The notes beneath the pieces are model-generated. The model made no database searches, was not told the DNA's origin, and saw nothing but the letters and a program-made list of their open reading frames with translations. DNA of 64,000 nucleotides from Chitinophagaceae bacterium (GTDB lineage: Bacteria; Bacteroidota; Bacteroidia; Chitinophagales; Chitinophagaceae), in NCBI GenBank assembly GCA_016786885.1, contig JAEUVO010000008.1:1-64000 (forward strand). Direction: 5' to 3'. Positions within the stretch are counted from its first letter, which is position 1, and the number at the start of each line of letters is the position of its first letter. This document shows, piece by piece, positions 34,314-43,367 of this stretch. Position numbers and translations under genes: made by a program.

Positions 34314-35372
34314 TCAGGACGCAATTTCTTTCGCCTTTTGTTTCTGTTTTTTGGTAGACTCCCTTATTAATAGTTCTGTGGTAAGCACCCGGGTTTCAAA
34401 ATCTGTAACCGGCCTTTTACTTTCTATCAGCTGCAATAACAGGTTGGTGGCAATCTCACCCATTTCAAAAGCCGGTTGTTTTATAATAGAGAGAGGCGGA
34501 TCAAGCAACTCGGTGAGGTCACTGTTGGAGAATCCGATCAATCCTATATCACCGGGTACCGATAATCCCTTTGCTCTTAAAATACGTAAACAGCCGGTGG
34601 TTAATTTATCTGCTGATGCAAAAATGGCATCGGGCTTTTGCCGGGAACCAAAGAGTTCCTTAATGGCTTCTTCTACTTCTTCAGTAATCATTCCCCCGTG
34701 CTGGCAGTATCTTATCAGTTCATCATTTACTTCCATGCCGTTATCCATAAGAGCAGCTTTATACCCGGCCAGTCTTTCTTTGGCAATAGATAAAACTGCC
34801 GCATTACATACGGTAGCTATTCTTTTATAACCACACCTGATCAGGTGTGTGGTGGCATCATAAGCTCCTTTAAAATTATCGACGATCACTTTATGCGTTT
34901 CTATCTCGTCCACAATGCGGTCAAAAAAAACAATGGGCATTCCCCTGTCGTGCAGTTCCCTGAAATAACTGAAATCTTTCGTTTCTGTTGATACGGAAAT
35001 GATCAACCCATCTACTGAACGGGATGTCAGGTATTGCAGGTTCAGCAATTCACGGTCAACAGACTCACGGCTCTGGGCTATGATCACATTATACCCGTTA
35101 TTGTAAGCGATCGATTCAATACCATTAATGGTCTGCGAAAAAAAACTGTTGGCTATTTCACAAACGATCACCCCGATGGAGCGGCTCCTTCTTTCTTTCA
35201 GGCTCAGCGCTATGGGATTGGGATGATAATTGATCTTTTCCGCATATTCAAGTACCAGCTTTTTTGTTTCGGGGCTTATTTCATAACTATCCCTTAGTGC
35301 ACGGGATACAGTAGAAGTGGACAGTCCGAGAGCTTTGGCAATATCCTTTATGGTAACGGCTTCAAATTTCAT
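34314..35372 (-). CDS. LacI-family transcription regulator of the pectin locus
   Basis: About 352 residues from the ATG at 35372; a start at 35387 would add five residues outside the family pattern. The helix-turn-helix is at the N-terminus (VTIKDIAKALGLSTSTVSRA, then a hinge helix INYHPNPIALSLKERRS). The periplasmic-binding-like sugar domain follows (IGVIVCEIANSFFSQTINGI, GLIISVSTE, VDNFKGAYDATTHLIRCGYK, DAIFASADKLTTGCLRILRA). LacI regulators of uronate pathways release DNA on binding a pathway intermediate. The gene is divergent from the susC gene and three palindromic sites occur in the locus, so it is its probable controller. Confidence 0.92.
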   Translation of the reverse strand: MKFEAVTIKDIAKALGLSTSTVSRALRDSYEISPETKKLVLEYAEKINYHPNPIALSLKERRSRSIGVIVCEIANSFFSQTINGIESIAYNNGYNVIIAQSRESVDRELLNLQYLTSRSVDGLIISVSTETKDFSYFRELHDRGMPIVFFDRIVDEIETHKVIVDNFKGAYDATTHLIRCGYKRIATVCNAAVLSIAKERLAGYKAALMDNGMEVNDELIRYCQHGGMITEEVEEAIKELFGSRQKPDAIFASADKLTTGCLRILRAKGLSVPGDIGLIGFSNSDLTELLDPPLSIIKQPAFEMGEIATNLLLQLIESKRPVTDFETRVLTTELLIRESTKKQKQKAKEIAS

Positions 35373-35572
35373 TTTCAGAGCAATCAACAGTTAAAAATGC
35401 GATTTCTAAAGTTAGCAATTAAATACCGTTAAAAACCATGTTGAAAACTGAGCATTACACATTTTCATGTCCATCAAAACACAATTTTGTATATACTATT
35501 TGGCAGTATAAAAGATCAGAAAATGTAAGTCAGCAATACAGGTTACTGTTTGAAATACAACAGCTTCAAAAT

Positions 35573-35600
35573 GATATCGTTACCGGGAACGATTGCGTAA
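35573..35600. promoter_or_regulatory. LacI-type operator 1 (before susC)
   Basis: The core CGTTACCGGGAACG (35578-35591) is a 14-base near-palindrome. With flanks GATAT and ATTGCGTAA the 28-base block matches 48755-48782 at 25 positions, and the two cores are reverse complements of each other. It lies about 400 bases upstream of susC and 200 upstream of the regulator start. Confidence 0.7.
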
Positions 35601-35887
35601 AAAAATACTACGAAAACATTCTGTACAACCGAAGTTCTGTGTAGACTTGTTCTGGCTAAAGGTTAGAATACTGTTATTGTTTTTTCAACCAACAGCCGGT
35701 TTTTAAAAGATTTTGCTTGCCGATTATGAAAAGATTGCTTTGCCAGATGAGCGCTGCTGCTACCTCAGGATTCAGACTATCAGTTGAAAAAGATCAGCAT
35801 CCCTTTTCCTTCCGGTCTTACTGCAAATTTCCTTTTTAAACACAGTTCATTGTATCGAAATACCCTTTAGCGGGTTGTGAGATAAAA

Positions 35888-35948
35888 GCAGGGTATGCCC
35901 CTGCCCTGCCTGTTGAAAACTAACCGGACGATTGGTGGCGAAAGCCAC
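35888..35948 (+). promoter_or_regulatory. Structured leader of the susC mRNA
   Basis: Two hairpins precede susC: GCAGGG-TATGC-CCCTGC (35888-35904) and GTGGC-GAAA-GCCAC (35935-35948), the second with a GNRA-type tetraloop, 50 bases before the start codon. They could stabilise the mRNA or be control elements. Confidence 0.4.
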
Positions 35949-35998
35949 AGGAATAATAAAAACTAAACTTCATTTCAGGTATCATCAAAAACTGCACT

Positions 35999-38900
35999 AT
36001 GATCAGAATGCTAAAAACAGCGGGTTTATGTTTGTTGCTGCTGACAACACTATCTCCGCTAAATGCCATTTTTGCCCAAGGAAAACAGGTAACAGGTACT
36101 GTTACTTCTTCCGAAAATAAGCAACCCGTAGCAAGCGCCACGGTAACAGTAAAGGGCACCAGGAATGCCGTGACCACTGATGCACAGGGTAATTATAAAA
36201 TTACGGTAGACAGCAAGGCCACCACACTGGTCTTCAGCAGTGCTTCCTTTATTTCCTTAGAAACAGGAATTAACGGAAGATCAGTGATTGATGTGGAACT
36301 GGTAGCCGAAGTAAGAGCCCTCGATGATGTGGTAGTGGTAGGTTATAGTACCGTCAGAAGAAAAGACCTCACCGGTTCTGTCTCTTCTGTTAACTCCAAA
36401 CAATTAAAAGACTTCCCGCTTTCCTCTGCAGCAGAAGCCCTGCAAGGTAAACTGGCCGGTGTGCAGCTTACTTCTACCGAAGGTGCTCCCGGTGCGGATA
36501 TTATAGTAAGGGTAAGAGGCGGCGGTTCTATTACACAGGACAATTCTCCGCTGTATATAGTAGACGGGGTGCAGGTAGAAAATGCTCTGTCTGTACTTTC
36601 TCCGCAGGATATTGCCACAGTGGATGTGTTGAAAGATGCATCTACTACTGCTATCTATGGAGCGAGGGGTGCAAATGGTGTGGTGATCATTACTACAAAA
36701 TCAGGAAAAGCAGGAAAGACACAGGTTAGCTATAACGGTTCTTTTGGCTATCGCCAACTGGCCGAATTCCAGGAAGTGATGAGACCTTATGACTTTGTAG
36801 TATGGCAATATGAAAGAACAAGAGGAAATGCAACAGATAGTGCAAGTTTTGCTCAAACCTATGGTACTACCTGGGATACATTGGCCAATTACAAGAACAC
36901 CAATTTTATTAACTGGCAGGACCAGGTATTTGGCAGAAAAGCAACTTTTTCCCAGCATAATACAGCTGTCAGTGGTGGTAACCAGGCAACAACTTTTAAC
37001 TTAAGTCTTACAGCAAACAAAGAAGACGGGATACAAATTGAATCAGGCTTTGAAAGAAGACTGGTAAACTTTAAGATCGATCACAAAGCCTCTGAGAAAT
37101 TCAGGATGGGCTTTACTGCCCGATATCTTGACCAGGAGATTGAGGGCATTGGCACTACTAATAGTGGTACAAGAGCTACAAACCGTCTGCGCCATGCAAT
37201 CAATTACCGGCCTTTTGAATTACCAAGGCCTGGTTTTGGTGTAGATGATTTTGATGAAGCCTATTATCTTGCTTCTTCAGGAGCAATCAACCCGGTAATT
37301 TTAACACAAGCTGAATACAGGAGACAATATACAAGAGCTTTGTACCTGACAGGCTATTTTAGCTACAACATCCTTAAAAATCTTACTTTCAGATCAACCC
37401 TTGGATTTGATAACGCCAACGTAAGAACAGATCTTTTTTTCAGTAAGATAACTGCCACAGCCCGCAACTTTGGCTCTTTACCGGTGGCTTCTATCGGGCA
37501 GCAGAATAATTATACGATCAGTAATTCAAATACACTACAGTATACACTTAATAATTTTAAGGAACATCATGATATTACTGTACTGGCCGGACAGGAAGTG
37601 GTGGATGTCCGTTCTAAACAAAATTTTATTGAGACCCGCTTTTTCCCGGCCGATATCAGTGCTGAAAAAGCGTTGGCAAACATGGGACTTGGTTCAGCTC
37701 CTACCGGTTCAGCGCAACCACTGCCGACTTCATTCGAAGAACCACCTGCCCGTATCGCCTCCTTCTTTGGAAGAGTGAGTTATGGCTATGATGATAAATA
37801 CTTAGTCAACTTCAACCTGAGGGCCGACCGTTCTTCAAAATTCAGTTCTGATAACGGAACACTGGTTTTCCCTTCCGGATCAGTAGCATGGAGATTTTCA
37901 AGAGAAAAGTTTTTTGACAAAGCTTCCTGGTTGAGTGATGGTAAACTTCGTTTCGGCTATGGCTCTGTAGGTAATAACCGTATCGGTAATCTTTTATATC
38001 AACAACTGTACGGCGTAACCGGGCAGTATGCATTCAATCATTCTATTTTACCGGGCTTTGCACCTTCTGCACTGGCTAATCCTGATCTGAGATGGGAAAA
38101 GAATACCACCAGCAATTTTGGTATAGATCTTTCTATGTTCAAAAACAGGGTTCAGCTTACGGTAGATGTATATAAAAATTCTGCTAAAGACCTTTTATTG
38201 CAGGTAGCCATACCACCCACAACAGGGTACACTTCACAGTTGCAGAATATCGGAGCCACTTCCAACAAGGGTGTGGAAATTCAACTGAATGCTACACCTG
38301 TTCAGAAAAAAGATTTCATCTGGAGTTCTAATTTCAATATTGCTTTCAACAAAAACAAAGTAGAAAGCCTGGGTGGTATACAATCGCAAACAAGAAACTC
38401 CGGCTGGCAGGGATCTGATGGTGTAGATGATTACCTGGTAGAAGTGGGTCAACCGGTTGGTTTGATGTATGGATTTGTAACAGACGGTTTTTATAAAATT
38501 GATGAGTTTGACTACAATGCTACTACTGGTGTGTATACCATCAAGTCCGGTATAGCAGTGAACGGGGTATATGGTGTTCCTCAACCCGGTATGCTGAAAT
38601 GGAAAGACATTAATGGCGACGGTGTGATAACGGCAGATGGCGACAGGCAGGTAATTGGTAATGCCAATCCTGATTTCACCGGTGGCTGGACCAACCAGTT
38701 TACGTATAAGAATTTCGACCTGTCAGTATTTGTAAACTTTGTTGTAGGAAATGATATTTATAATGCAAATAAACTTGAATGGACTGATGGTGCCTTCCCG
38801 AACCTGAATACACTGGACATAATGAAGAACAGGTTCACCTATATCAATGCATCCGGTATCCGTGTAACAGATCCAACTGAACTGGCCAAGATGAATGCCA

Positions 38901-39211
38901 ATGCAGAAATATGGACTCCGGTAAGAGTACAACGCTGGTGGTTACATTCCTGGGCTATCGAGGACGGTTCCTATTTGCGTTTTAATAATGTTACACTGGG
39001 CTATTCCTTACCAAAAAGTCTGTTAGGGAAAATGAAGATCTCTAACTTCAGGATCTATGGCACAGTAAACAACCTGGCTACTATCACTAATTATTCCGGT
39101 TACGATCCTGATGTAACAGCCAGAAGAAGTGATCCATTAACTCCGGGAGTTGATTTTGCAGCCTATCCCAGGGCAAGAACCTGGTTATTTGGTGTAAACG
39201 TTACTTTCTAA
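35999..39211 (+). CDS. SusC/RagA-like TonB-dependent transporter of the pectin locus
   Basis: 1070 residues. The signal peptide (about 1-27, ending LNAIFAQ) is followed by a carboxypeptidase-regulatory-like domain (VTGTVTSSENKQPVASATVT, KGTRNAVTTDAQGNYKITVD), the TonB box and plug (ALDDVVVVGYSTVRRKDLTG, then DIIVRVRGGGSITQDNSPLY, DVLKDASTTAIYGARGANGV) and the barrel ending TWLFGVNVTF. It imports pectin oligosaccharides captured by the SusD next door. It is the first gene of the run after the LacI operator. The substrate is inferred from the neighbouring enzymes. Confidence 0.95.
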   Translation: MIRMLKTAGLCLLLLTTLSPLNAIFAQGKQVTGTVTSSENKQPVASATVTVKGTRNAVTTDAQGNYKITVDSKATTLVFSSASFISLETGINGRSVIDVELVAEVRALDDVVVVGYSTVRRKDLTGSVSSVNSKQLKDFPLSSAAEALQGKLAGVQLTSTEGAPGADIIVRVRGGGSITQDNSPLYIVDGVQVENALSVLSPQDIATVDVLKDASTTAIYGARGANGVVIITTKSGKAGKTQVSYNGSFGYRQLAEFQEVMRPYDFVVWQYERTRGNATDSASFAQTYGTTWDTLANYKNTNFINWQDQVFGRKATFSQHNTAVSGGNQATTFNLSLTANKEDGIQIESGFERRLVNFKIDHKASEKFRMGFTARYLDQEIEGIGTTNSGTRATNRLRHAINYRPFELPRPGFGVDDFDEAYYLASSGAINPVILTQAEYRRQYTRALYLTGYFSYNILKNLTFRSTLGFDNANVRTDLFFSKITATARNFGSLPVASIGQQNNYTISNSNTLQYTLNNFKEHHDITVLAGQEVVDVRSKQNFIETRFFPADISAEKALANMGLGSAPTGSAQPLPTSFEEPPARIASFFGRVSYGYDDKYLVNFNLRADRSSKFSSDNGTLVFPSGSVAWRFSREKFFDKASWLSDGKLRFGYGSVGNNRIGNLLYQQLYGVTGQYAFNHSILPGFAPSALANPDLRWEKNTTSNFGIDLSMFKNRVQLTVDVYKNSAKDLLLQVAIPPTTGYTSQLQNIGATSNKGVEIQLNATPVQKKDFIWSSNFNIAFNKNKVESLGGIQSQTRNSGWQGSDGVDDYLVEVGQPVGLMYGFVTDGFYKIDEFDYNATTGVYTIKSGIAVNGVYGVPQPGMLKWKDINGDGVITADGDRQVIGNANPDFTGGWTNQFTYKNFDLSVFVNFVVGNDIYNANKLEWTDGAFPNLNTLDIMKNRFTYINASGIRVTDPTELAKMNANAEIWTPVRVQRWWLHSWAIEDGSYLRFNNVTLGYSLPKSLLGKMKISNFRIYGTVNNLATITNYSGYDPDVTARRSDPLTPGVDFAAYPRARTWLFGVNVTF

Positions 39212-39230
39212 CAAACAAAAACTATTCGAT

Positions 39231-41075
39231 ATGAAAAATAAAATTTATCAATCATTGACAGGAGTAATAATGCTGATGGTGTTATTTACCACTGTTGGAT
39301 GTAAAAAATATACAGAAGTGGAACCTGTATCACAATACAGCGTAGAACAGGCCTTCTCTGATGTATCCAATGCTACCACTGCGCTGGTAGGTGTGTATGA
39401 CGAATTACAGGGTGATAACGGGTATGGTATACGTATCAGTATGTATTACCCTTATGATTCTGACGAGGGAATTGTAAGTGGTAATATTGATAATGGCCGC
39501 CGTGGTATTGGCCGTTACCAGTTATTGCTTACCAATTCAGAAATTGCTAACCCATTCCGTCAATTATATCGCGGAGTGGAAAAAGCAAATCTTTGCATTG
39601 AACAGATTCCGTTAATGTCACAATATACCAGCGGATCTGCAACTGACCAGGCTGCATTAAAAAGACTGCTTGGCGAAGCATTAACACTGAGAGCACAGTT
39701 TTTATTCCAGCTGATGCTGAACTGGGGCGATGTGCCTGCACCAATGGTTCCGGCATACAAGCAACCCAACCTCTTTATTCCAAAATCAAACCGTGATTCG
39801 GTATATGAAGTATTGATTGCCGATCTAGCTGTAGCAGCAAACCTGTTACCCTGGAGAACAGATGCAGGTCCAAGGAACGAACGAATCACCAAAGCCGTAG
39901 CAAAGGCATTGCGTGCAAGAATGGCATTATTCCGTGGTGGTTATTCTCTCCGCAGTAATGCACAAATGGAACGCAGAAGCGATTACCTTACTTACTATAA
40001 TATTGCCAAGCAGGAATGTGAAGAATTAATGGCGAGAAGAGATCAGCATACACTGAATCCAAACTATGAGGATATATGGAGAAAAGTAACATCCTTCATT
40101 TACGATCCTCAGGCAGAGATCATTTGGGAAATAGGTGCAGGTGGTGGTAATGGTAATAGCGATAGCCGGATGGGTAACTATGATGGTCCTACTCTTAATA
40201 ATGCTTCCCGTTACGGAGCAGGTGGTGGTGGTATCCAAATGCTGCCTAATTTTTATTATGCATTTGATTCTGTTGATACGAGGAGAGAAGTTACTGTTAC
40301 CCATTACCAGGTAACAAACGCCACCAATATAAAAAGTCAGCGTCGCCTTGGCGAGTTGAACACCGGAAAATACCGTCGTGACTGGAGGGTTCCATTACTG
40401 CCGGGTACAGTATTGAATGTGGGCTATAACTGGGCTATGATCCGATTCTCAGATGTGCTGTTGATGTATGCTGAAGCAGTAAACGAAATAAATGGCGCCC
40501 CAACTGCTGCTGCTATTTCCGCTTTTGAAGAAGTGAGAAGAAGAGCATACAGAAATAATACTGGTTTAATTGGCACTACACCAACTGATAAAGCAGGATT
40601 CTTTAATGCGATAGTAAATGAAAGATTCCTCGAATTTGGACATGAAGGCATTCGCAAATATGATCTGCTGCGCTGGAATTTGTTGACAACAAAACTGGCT
40701 GAAGCAAGAACAAAAATTCAACAAATAAGAGACAGGGTGGCCCCATACAACAATGTACCGCAGTATATTTATTATAAGAATATAGGCGAGGAGATTGTAT
40801 ATTATTCTGCCGCTGATAGTGTTAACGGCAAGCCGTTCTGGAGGCCTACCCAGGTTCCACCAACAGGTACAACCGGAACAACACAGATACCGGCAGCTAA
40901 ATGGGTACGTATAGACTGGGCGCAACACTTAACCACAGCCAGTGCAATAGATGGTAAACCGTTGTGGCAAGGTTTTGCTTCATTCTTTGTTCCCGGTAAA
41001 AGTGAATTGTTCCCGTTTGATGTGGCAACCATCGCCTCTTACCAGGGCCAGTTGCAACAGAATCCCGGGTACTAA
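39231..41075 (+). CDS. SusD/RagB-like glycan-binding lipoprotein
   Basis: 614 residues, within the upper range of the family. The lipobox is TTVGC (Cys24 approx). The SusD N-terminal region follows (YTEVEPVSQYSVEQAFSDVS, TALVGVYDELQGD) with tetratricopeptide-like helices (LLGEALTLRAQFLFQLMLNW, KALRARMALFRGGYSL) and the typical end region (RFSDVLLMYAEAVNEINGAP, NERFLEFGHEGIRKYDLLRW). It caps the SusC transporter encoded 19 bases upstream. A hairpin follows the gene and may reduce readthrough into the enzyme genes. Confidence 0.95.
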   Translation: MKNKIYQSLTGVIMLMVLFTTVGCKKYTEVEPVSQYSVEQAFSDVSNATTALVGVYDELQGDNGYGIRISMYYPYDSDEGIVSGNIDNGRRGIGRYQLLLTNSEIANPFRQLYRGVEKANLCIEQIPLMSQYTSGSATDQAALKRLLGEALTLRAQFLFQLMLNWGDVPAPMVPAYKQPNLFIPKSNRDSVYEVLIADLAVAANLLPWRTDAGPRNERITKAVAKALRARMALFRGGYSLRSNAQMERRSDYLTYYNIAKQECEELMARRDQHTLNPNYEDIWRKVTSFIYDPQAEIIWEIGAGGGNGNSDSRMGNYDGPTLNNASRYGAGGGGIQMLPNFYYAFDSVDTRREVTVTHYQVTNATNIKSQRRLGELNTGKYRRDWRVPLLPGTVLNVGYNWAMIRFSDVLLMYAEAVNEINGAPTAAAISAFEEVRRRAYRNNTGLIGTTPTDKAGFFNAIVNERFLEFGHEGIRKYDLLRWNLLTTKLAEARTKIQQIRDRVAPYNNVPQYIYYKNIGEEIVYYSAADSVNGKPFWRPTQVPPTGTTGTTQIPAAKWVRIDWAQHLTTASAIDGKPLWQGFASFFVPGKSELFPFDVATIASYQGQLQQNPGY

Positions 41076-41105
41076 CAGTTTTTTCTCATATAGTTTTTTA
41101 ATAAC

Positions 41106-41160
41106 AAGGCTGTATCCTGACTGACTCTGAGTTTTCAAAAGGGTCAAAGGATGCAGCCTT
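41106..41160 (+). terminator. Hairpin after susD, possible attenuator
   Basis: AAGGCTGTATCCT (41106-41118) pairs with AGGATGCAGCCTT (41148-41160), 13 pairs with one wobble, and inside it GACTC pairs with GGGTC. It is followed by AATTTCTT rather than a pure T run, so it probably acts as a partial terminator or mRNA 3'-end stabiliser between susD and the lyase gene. Confidence 0.6.
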
Positions 41161-41190
41161 AATTTCTTGCGGCCGTCTATATCAAAATCA

Positions 41191-42615
41191 ATGAAGAAGA
41201 TATTCCTTTTACTAAACTGTTTTGCCCTGTGTTCGCTGGTTTCCTGTGCCCAGCAAACTAAAACGACTTCAATAACACCGACAGATGAAAAAGCAATTGC
41301 TTTTCCCGGTGCTGAAGGATTTGGCAAGTATACTACAGGCGGAAGGGGAGGCAAAATTTATATTGTCAGCAATCTTAATGATGATGGGGAAGGCAGTTTT
41401 CGAAAAGCCGTTATAGCTAAGGAAGCAAGGATCGTTGTATTTGCTGTATCCGGCACTATTCATCTTAATTCTCCTGTTAGTATAAAAGGAGATGTTACTA
41501 TTGCCGGGCAAACAGCTCCCGGTGATGGTATATGTATTGCAGATCATCCGGTGGGGTTAGGGGGGAACAATATTATTATCCGGTATCTCCGTTTCAGGCT
41601 GGGAGACCGTAATCAGAATAAAGGCATGGTGCCCGGCAGCGGACACGATGATGCATTCAGTGGTTCCAGGAAAAATAATATCATTATTGATCATTGCAGC
41701 TTTAGCTGGAGTACTGATGAATGCCTTTCTGTGTATGGCGGCGACAGTACAACCCTGCAGTGGAATTTGATTGCTGAACCACTTAATTATTCTTACCACT
41801 TTGAAGAAGGTGATAAAGATTTTGAGAGACATGGCTACGGTGGTATCTGGGGTGGCATTCATTTATCTGCGCATCATAATTTATTTGCACATTGCGTTAA
41901 CCGTAATCCAAGGTTCAACGGAACAAGATTGGGGGCGGTACAGGAATTTGCTGATTATCGCAACAATGTTATCTACAACTGGGGTGGTAATAATGTGTAT
42001 GGTGGTGAAGCTGGGCATTATAATATTGTAAACAATTATTACAAGTATGGCCCTTCGACCAATAAGAACGTCAGGTATAGAATTGTAAACCCTTCCAAAA
42101 CAGAAACTCTTCCTTATGGCAAATGGTATGTAGAAGGAAATTATGTTGATGAAGCAAAAGATGTTTCAAAAAATAACTGGCTGGGAATTGATATGGGCAA
42201 TGGCGGAACGGAAGCAGATAAAAAAGAGGCGGTCATGGACAGAGCATTTGCAACGGAATCAATTCCGGTACAATCAGCCGAAGATGCTTACCAGGCGGTA
42301 TTGAAATTTGCTGGTGCGAGTTTCAGCAGAGATACAATGGATGAAAGAATTATAAACGATGTAAAAAACAGGACCGGACGTTTTGTTGATGTGCAGGGCG
42401 GTTTTCCTCATGGCACTGCCTATGAACTTACAGTAAATGCATGGCCGGCTTTAAAAACGGCTGCCGCTCCTGCTGATAATGATAAAGATGGTATGCCCGA
42501 CGACTGGGAAGTGAAAAATGGGTTGAATCCGGCTGATGCGAAAGACGCTTCATTAATAAAACTGAATAAATTTTTTACCAATATTGAAGTGTATATTAAC
42601 AGTATAACAAAATGA
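41191..42615 (+). CDS. Pectate lyase, polysaccharide lyase family 1-like
   Basis: About 474 residues from the ATG at 41191; the frame opens earlier at a TTG but MKKIFLLLNCFALCSLVSC is a clear lipoprotein-type signal. The beta-helix lyase features are FPGAEGFGKYTTGGRGG, IVSNLNDDGEGSFRKAV, GQTAPGDGICI, DHCSFSWSTDECLSVYGG and NRNPRFNG, typical of Bacteroidota PL1 enzymes. A short EF-hand-like segment (DNDKDGMPDDWE) lies near the end. It cleaves polygalacturonan by beta-elimination to unsaturated oligosaccharides, at the surface or in the periplasm. Its stop overlaps the next start (ATGA). Confidence 0.9.
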   Translation: MKKIFLLLNCFALCSLVSCAQQTKTTSITPTDEKAIAFPGAEGFGKYTTGGRGGKIYIVSNLNDDGEGSFRKAVIAKEARIVVFAVSGTIHLNSPVSIKGDVTIAGQTAPGDGICIADHPVGLGGNNIIIRYLRFRLGDRNQNKGMVPGSGHDDAFSGSRKNNIIIDHCSFSWSTDECLSVYGGDSTTLQWNLIAEPLNYSYHFEEGDKDFERHGYGGIWGGIHLSAHHNLFAHCVNRNPRFNGTRLGAVQEFADYRNNVIYNWGGNNVYGGEAGHYNIVNNYYKYGPSTNKNVRYRIVNPSKTETLPYGKWYVEGNYVDEAKDVSKNNWLGIDMGNGGTEADKKEAVMDRAFATESIPVQSAEDAYQAVLKFAGASFSRDTMDERIINDVKNRTGRFVDVQGGFPHGTAYELTVNAWPALKTAAAPADNDKDGMPDDWEVKNGLNPADAKDASLIKLNKFFTNIEVYINSITK

Positions 42616-43367
42616 AAAGAGTTCTCATTCTCCCGTTAGTAATCATTCTTGGGGGTTTTGTATTGCCGGAAAAAAAGAAAATAAAAATTTTTCTTGCCGG
42701 TGATTCTACTATAGCCATCAAAGAAACAAAGGTCTGGCCTGAAACAGGTTGGGGAATGCCTTTTGTCCAGTTCTGGGATTCGACTGTTACAGTAGTGAAC
42801 AAAGCAAAGAATGGCCGCAGCACCAAAACATTTCTGAGCGAAGGTTTATGGAAATCCATTATGGATGAAGCAAAAGAAGGAGACTATGTGATCATACAAT
42901 TTGGCCATAACGACGAGTCAGTAGAAAAAAAAGAACGCTACTCTACTCCTGACACTTTCAAAATGAACCTGAACCGGTTCATTAAAGAAACAAAAGATAA
43001 AAAAGCAACTCCCCTTTTATTTACACCTGTTTCAAGAAGAAAATTTGATAAAGACGGTAATGCTGTTGCCACACATGAACAATACTCTGCCCTGGTACGG
43101 GAAGTAGCAAAGGAAACAGGTGTTTTATTCATAGACCTTGATGAAAAAAGTAAAACCCTGTACCAGCAGTTTGGTCCGGAATATTCCAAATTATTATTTC
43201 TGCAGTTGCAACCGGGCGAGCACCCCAATTATCCTGAGGGAAGAAATGATAATACACATTTCAATGAACTGGGCGCAAGATTGATCGCCCAGATAGTACT
43301 GAAAGAACTAAAAGGCCTGAATATTGAATTGACCGACAGAGTCTTTATACCTCCTGCAAAAAAGTAA
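42612..43367 (+). CDS. SGNH hydrolase, rhamnogalacturonan acetylesterase-like (CE12)
   Basis: 251 residues with a short signal anchor. The SGNH blocks are visible: IKIFLAGDSTIA (block I, nucleophile Ser), NKAKNGRSTKTF (block II Gly), VIIQFGHNDES (block III Asn) and NDNTHFNELGA (block V Asp and His). This layout is that of rhamnogalacturonan acetylesterases, which remove acetyl groups from pectin so that lyases and hydrolases can act. It overlaps the lyase gene by four bases and touches the next gene, so it is cotranslated with both. Confidence 0.9.
   Translation: MKRVLILPLVIILGGFVLPEKKKIKIFLAGDSTIAIKETKVWPETGWGMPFVQFWDSTVTVVNKAKNGRSTKTFLSEGLWKSIMDEAKEGDYVIIQFGHNDESVEKKERYSTPDTFKMNLNRFIKETKDKKATPLLFTPVSRRKFDKDGNAVATHEQYSALVREVAKETGVLFIDLDEKSKTLYQQFGPEYSKLLFLQLQPGEHPNYPEGRNDNTHFNELGARLIAQIVLKELKGLNIELTDRVFIPPAKK

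Larger units (their letters stand above)
35373..35998. other. Regulatory region between lacI-type gene and susC
   Basis: About 625 bases without a convincing gene; a 68-codon plus-strand frame at 35438-35644 lacks any family features. It contains the first operator (35573-35600) and a long susC leader with two hairpins near 35888-35948. Both divergent promoters must be here but were not placed exactly. Confidence 0.6.

Noticed and set aside
35438..35644. 68-codon open frame between lacI-type gene and susC
   Set aside because: It covers the operator site and shows no domain; more likely regulatory DNA.
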